Shown here: positions 5,910 to 6,007 of the stretch, piece by piece | Numbering within the stretch: position 1 is the first letter of the stretch | How the letters are laid out: the number at the start of each line of letters is the position of its first letter | Origin: Bacillota bacterium | GTDB taxonomy: Bacteria; Bacillota; Desulfotomaculia; Desulfotomaculales; Desulfallaceae | DNA length: 6,007 bases | Assembly (NCBI GenBank): GCA_009781965.1 | Contig: WQUS01000124.1 | Location: 1-6,007, forward strand | Direction: 5' to 3' | The notes under the pieces: generated by a model | Databases searched by the model: none | Told to the model about the DNA's origin: nothing | What the model saw: the letters and a program-made list of their open reading frames with translations, nothing else | Position numbers and translations under genes: made by a program

Positions 5910-6007
5910 TTACTGGTCAGACCCTGTGTTTGTTAGTACCCGTAGCCCAGGCCCGTAAAGTTATTAACCGTAAGCGATTTCTCGAAGAGTATGAGCGCAC
6001 GGTTAAT
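5910..6007. repeat. Second copy of the hairpin element, cut by window edge
   Basis: The left end TTACTGGTCAG (5910-5920) and TTTGTTAGTAC (5929-5939) resemble the left end of the element at 5411-5550 (TTACTGTTCAG, TTTGTT). The 27-nt core (5972-5998) matches 5469-5495 except for two transitions. The arms ATTAACCGT (5963-5971) and ACGGTTAAT (5999-6007) pair perfectly up to the last base of the window. Where the other copy has a G-C pair (5460/5504), this one has A-T (5963/6007). It has the same orientation as the first copy, and the promoter and T-box lie between them. The right half lies outside the window. Confidence 0.8.

Noticed and set aside
5460..6007. CRISPR-like repeats
   Set aside because: Only two copies of the core are present, about 500 bp apart with a promoter and T-box between, and the repeats are themselves long inverted structures; no regular spacers.

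Overview
The window suggests a Gram-positive, moderately GC-rich Firmicute, most likely a Clostridia-type organism (Peptococcaceae-like). The reasons are a classical T-box riboswitch, strong AGGAGG-type ribosome binding sites, sigma-A type promoters (TTGACA with TATGAT) and an Lrp-aminotransferase pair like Bacillus yugG-yugH. The genus is an inference; nothing here fixes it. All four protein genes lie on the minus strand, so the window reads biologically from right to left.

From right to left: a partial hairpin repeat (about 5910 to the window edge); a short palindrome (5886-5895); a consensus promoter (5841-5869); and a complete T-box leader (about 5834-5566) ending in an intrinsic terminator. 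Next comes a roughly 140-bp inverted-repeat element (5411-5550), inserted between that terminator and the first gene. Then follow an Lrp/AsnC-family regulator (5385-4894), a class I/II PLP aminotransferase overlapping it by 4 bp (4897-3689), a 144-bp gap holding a third, related hairpin (3568-3645), arginyl-tRNA synthetase argS (3544-1859), a short gap with its own promoter, and CTP synthase pyrG (1758-148). A hairpin 50 bp beyond pyrG probably ends its transcript.

The regulator and aminotransferase form one translationally coupled unit under the T-box. The best candidate specifier codon is GCC (alanine), and the antiterminator bulge UGGU fits a tRNA with discriminator A. Together with the resemblance to the Bacillus subtilis AlaR-AlaT pair, this suggests that uncharged tRNA-Ala switches on alanine synthesis. 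I see no convincing promoter for argS, so it may partly depend on read-through from this operon; pyrG appears to have its own promoter.

The most unusual content is the family of small hairpin repeats. Two copies in the same orientation flank the promoter and T-box. They share a 27-nt core with two differences and show paired (compensatory) changes in the stem. The complete copy has TACTGTTCA terminal inverted repeats and is bounded by a 7-bp direct repeat, as expected of a MITE-like insertion in the leader. A third element in the aminotransferase-argS gap shares only the end module.
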